NCBI GenBank assembly: GCA_002440145.1
Contig: DJRS01000140.1
Coordinates: 1-7,364, forward strand
From: Verrucomicrobia bacterium UBA6354
Lineage (GTDB): Bacteria; Verrucomicrobiota; Kiritimatiellia; RFP12; UBA1067
DNA: 7,364 bases
Direction: 5' to 3'
Shown: positions 6,122 to 7,364 of the stretch, in pieces
Layout: the number at the start of each line of letters is the position of its first letter
How positions within the stretch are numbered: the stretch's first letter is position 1
The notes under the pieces: model-generated
What the model was told of the DNA's origin: nothing
Database searches by the model: none
The model's input: the letters and a program-made list of their open reading frames with translations, nothing else
Translations under genes and position numbers: made by a program

Positions 6122-7175
6122 CCGGCCGTGCGCCGGGGGCGGGCTCCTGCCGCGCGTCCAGGTCGCGCAGGCGAAGCTGGCCGCAGGCGGCGTTCGCGTC
6201 CTTCCCGCGCGAACGCCGCAGCATCGTCTGCACGCCCGCCTTCATGAGCACGTCCAGGAACATGAGGAGCGTCGCCTCGGAAGGCGTGCGGAAGTCCGGA
6301 CGGTGCGCGACGGGCGAGAGCGGGATCAAGTTGACCTTCGCCATCGGCACGCGGCGGACCTGACGCGCCAGTTCTTCGGCGCAGGCGCGCGAATCGTTGA
6401 CGCCGGCGATCACGGTGTATTCGAAGGTGATGACGCGCTTGGTCCGCCGCGTATAGTCCGCGCAGGCGGCGAGAAGTTCGTCGATCGGCCAGCGCCTGTT
6501 CACCGGCATGAGACGGGAACGCAGTTCGTCGTTTGGCGCGTGGAGCGAGACGGAGAGCTCGAATTGGATGCCTTCCGCCGCGAGGCGGGCGAAGCCCGGC
6601 ACGACGCCGCAGGTGGAAAGGGTGATGTGCCGCGCGCCGAGATTGGGGCCTTTCCCGGCGTTGATGAGTTTCAGGGCGCGCATCGTCTCGTCGTAGTTGG
6701 CGAAGGGCTCGCCCATGCCCATGACGACGATGTTTGTGATTTCGCCGAATTTGCGTCCCGCGAGATATTCCGCGACGATTTCGTCCGCCGTGAGCGAGCG
6801 GACGACGCCGCGCGAGCCCGAAGCGCAGAAGGCGCACCCCATGCCGCAGCCCACCTGCGTCGAAATGCATTGCGTAAAGCGGCCCGTCGCCGGAATCAGC
6901 ACCGTTTCGACGCAGTTTCCGTCCGCATACTTGAGCAGCAGCTTGCGTGTCCCGTCCGACGAGACGGTGACGTCCGCGCATTCCACGGGCGTGAACGGAA
7001 ACTCCCGCGCGAGCGTCTCGCGAAGGTCCTTCGGCAAGGTTGTCGCGCCGTTCCAGTCCGAGATGTAATCCCGGTAGAGCGCCTGCAAAATCTGATCCGC
7101 CCGGAACGGTCTCAAACCGCGCGCGGCCAGAATGGGTTTCCATTCCTCGGGTAAAATGCTCCATGCTTTCGTCAT
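6099..7175 (-). CDS. rlmN: Dual-specificity 23S rRNA/tRNA adenine-C2 methyltransferase RlmN
   Basis: RlmN is a radical-SAM enzyme that methylates C2 of an adenosine in 23S rRNA (A2503 in E. coli) and of A37 in some tRNAs, helping translation accuracy. The 358-residue product carries the family's PFRADQI segment (23-29), the iron-sulfur motif CxxxCxxC at Cys110, Cys114 and Cys117, MGMGEP (152-157), LSVSLHAPND (207-216) and KDANAACGQL (325-334). The two extra cysteines of the RlmN mechanism are present: Cys103, seven residues before the cluster as in E. coli Cys118, and Cys331, equivalent to Cys355. It should be active and is not Cfr-like in context. The last ~20 residues are Pro/Ala/Arg-rich and beyond the conserved core. 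The ATG at 7175-7173 has no ribosome site but sits 6 bases after a -10 box, so the mRNA is probably leaderless. The gene converges on rmuC with a 23-bp overlap. Confidence 0.96.
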   Translation of the reverse strand: MTKAWSILPEEWKPILAARGLRPFRADQILQALYRDYISDWNGATTLPKDLRETLAREFPFTPVECADVTVSSDGTRKLLLKYADGNCVETVLIPATGRFTQCISTQVGCGMGCAFCASGSRGVVRSLTADEIVAEYLAGRKFGEITNIVVMGMGEPFANYDETMRALKLINAGKGPNLGARHITLSTCGVVPGFARLAAEGIQFELSVSLHAPNDELRSRLMPVNRRWPIDELLAACADYTRRTKRVITFEYTVIAGVNDSRACAEELARQVRRVPMAKVNLIPLSPVAHRPDFRTPSEATLLMFLDVLMKAGVQTMLRRSRGKDANAACGQLRLRDLDARQEPAPGARPARPATST

Positions 7176-7181
7176 GTCTCT

Positions 7182-7190
7182 ATTATACCA
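7182..7190 (-). promoter_or_regulatory. Extended -10 promoter of rlmN, predicted to give a leaderless mRNA
   Basis: Read on the minus strand, TGGTATAAT is a perfect -10 hexamer (7187-7182) with the TGn extension. No -35 is seen at 16-18 bases (the sequence there is GC-rich), as expected for an extended -10 promoter. Only AGAGAC separates it from the ATG, so +1 at the usual distance falls on the A of the start codon (7175). No ribosome binding sequence could fit in the transcript. Confidence 0.75.
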
Positions 7191-7275
7191 AAATCCCGCC
7201 CGCCCTGCTGGAAGTTTATGTTGAAAATCGCAGGTTGAGGCCCGGGCGAGACACCCGATCGCCGACCAAACCGCC

Positions 7276-7301
7276 GCGTCCGCCGTCTAGCGGGCGGACG
7301 C
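7276..7301. repeat. 9-bp perfect inverted repeat upstream of rlmN
   Basis: GCGTCCGCC (7276-7284) pairs with GGCGGACGC (7293-7301) around the 8-base loop GTCTAGCG. Neither strand has a strong T run after it, so a classic intrinsic terminator is doubtful. It lies about 90 bp before the rlmN promoter and may be the end of a neighbouring transcript or an operator. A weaker stem (GGCGA/TCGCC, 7245-7249 with 7259-7263) lies nearby. No gene is seen from 7191 to 7364. Confidence 0.5.
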
Positions 7302-7364
7302 AAACCCTGGCCGCTTGAGGAACCCCGCCCGTCTTTTCCCGGTATTTCCCTTTATCCCCGGTTC

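Noticed and set aside
4735..6363. Long plus-strand open frame (542 codons) over prmA/rmuC
   Set aside because: It is out of frame with the clear PrmA and RmuC signatures and has a low-complexity Arg-rich translation.
6303..7154. Plus-strand open frame of 283 codons opposite rlmN
   Set aside because: It is the mirror of rlmN, whose frame holds all radical-SAM motifs.
1..7364. CRISPR array, tRNA, insertion sequence or toxin-antitoxin pair
   Set aside because: No regularly spaced repeats, cloverleaf, transposase motifs or paired small genes were seen on either strand.

Overview
The window is GC-rich, with densely packed genes and strong G/C preference at third codon positions. The best guess for the source is a bacterium of the PVC group (Kiritimatiellota, Lentisphaerota or Verrucomicrobiota). 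Three things point there: a prepilin with a FTLVELLVV N-terminus and a late DGHVE motif, a preceding gene whose C-terminus resembles the 'Verru_Chthon cassette protein A' family, and a NarL-type histidine kinase with an OB-fold-like extracytoplasmic domain. This is inferred from protein style; no rRNA or other phylogenetic marker is present.

Left block, 1-3375, plus strand, probably one transcript that begins before the window. It holds the 3' part of a large surface or cassette-type protein, then a type IV/II prepilin-like protein, then a membrane histidine kinase, with gaps of 3 bp each. No response regulator is visible.

Middle, 3376-3759: a gene-poor stretch of 384 bp with a 12-bp direct repeat. 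It ends in a good sigma70-type promoter (TTGCAT, 17 bp, TATAAT) and a purine-rich leader.

Right plus-strand block, 3760-6121: an unrecognised 71-residue very basic protein, then prmA (methyltransferase for ribosomal protein L11), then rmuC (DNA recombination protein). The gap before prmA is 5 bp, and prmA and rmuC overlap by 1 base (TGATG). A terminator-like hairpin lies across the first codons of prmA. It could reduce transcription beyond the small gene, or hide a second ribosome binding site that serves a TTG codon.

Minus strand, 7175-6099: rlmN (23S rRNA/tRNA adenine-C2 methyltransferase), running towards rmuC and overlapping its 3' end by 23 bp. Its promoter is an extended -10 element placed so that transcription should begin on the A of the ATG, so the mRNA is probably leaderless. 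From 7191 to 7364 there is no gene, only a 9-bp inverted repeat.

Taken together, the right half is translation-related housekeeping (L11 methylation, 23S rRNA methylation, and a small basic protein perhaps acting with RNA) plus rmuC. The left half is an envelope/pilin and sensing cluster. I do not see a clearly new defence or mobile system. The most interesting items are the expression signals (attenuator-like hairpin, leaderless rlmN), the unknown basic protein and the prepilin-kinase pairing.
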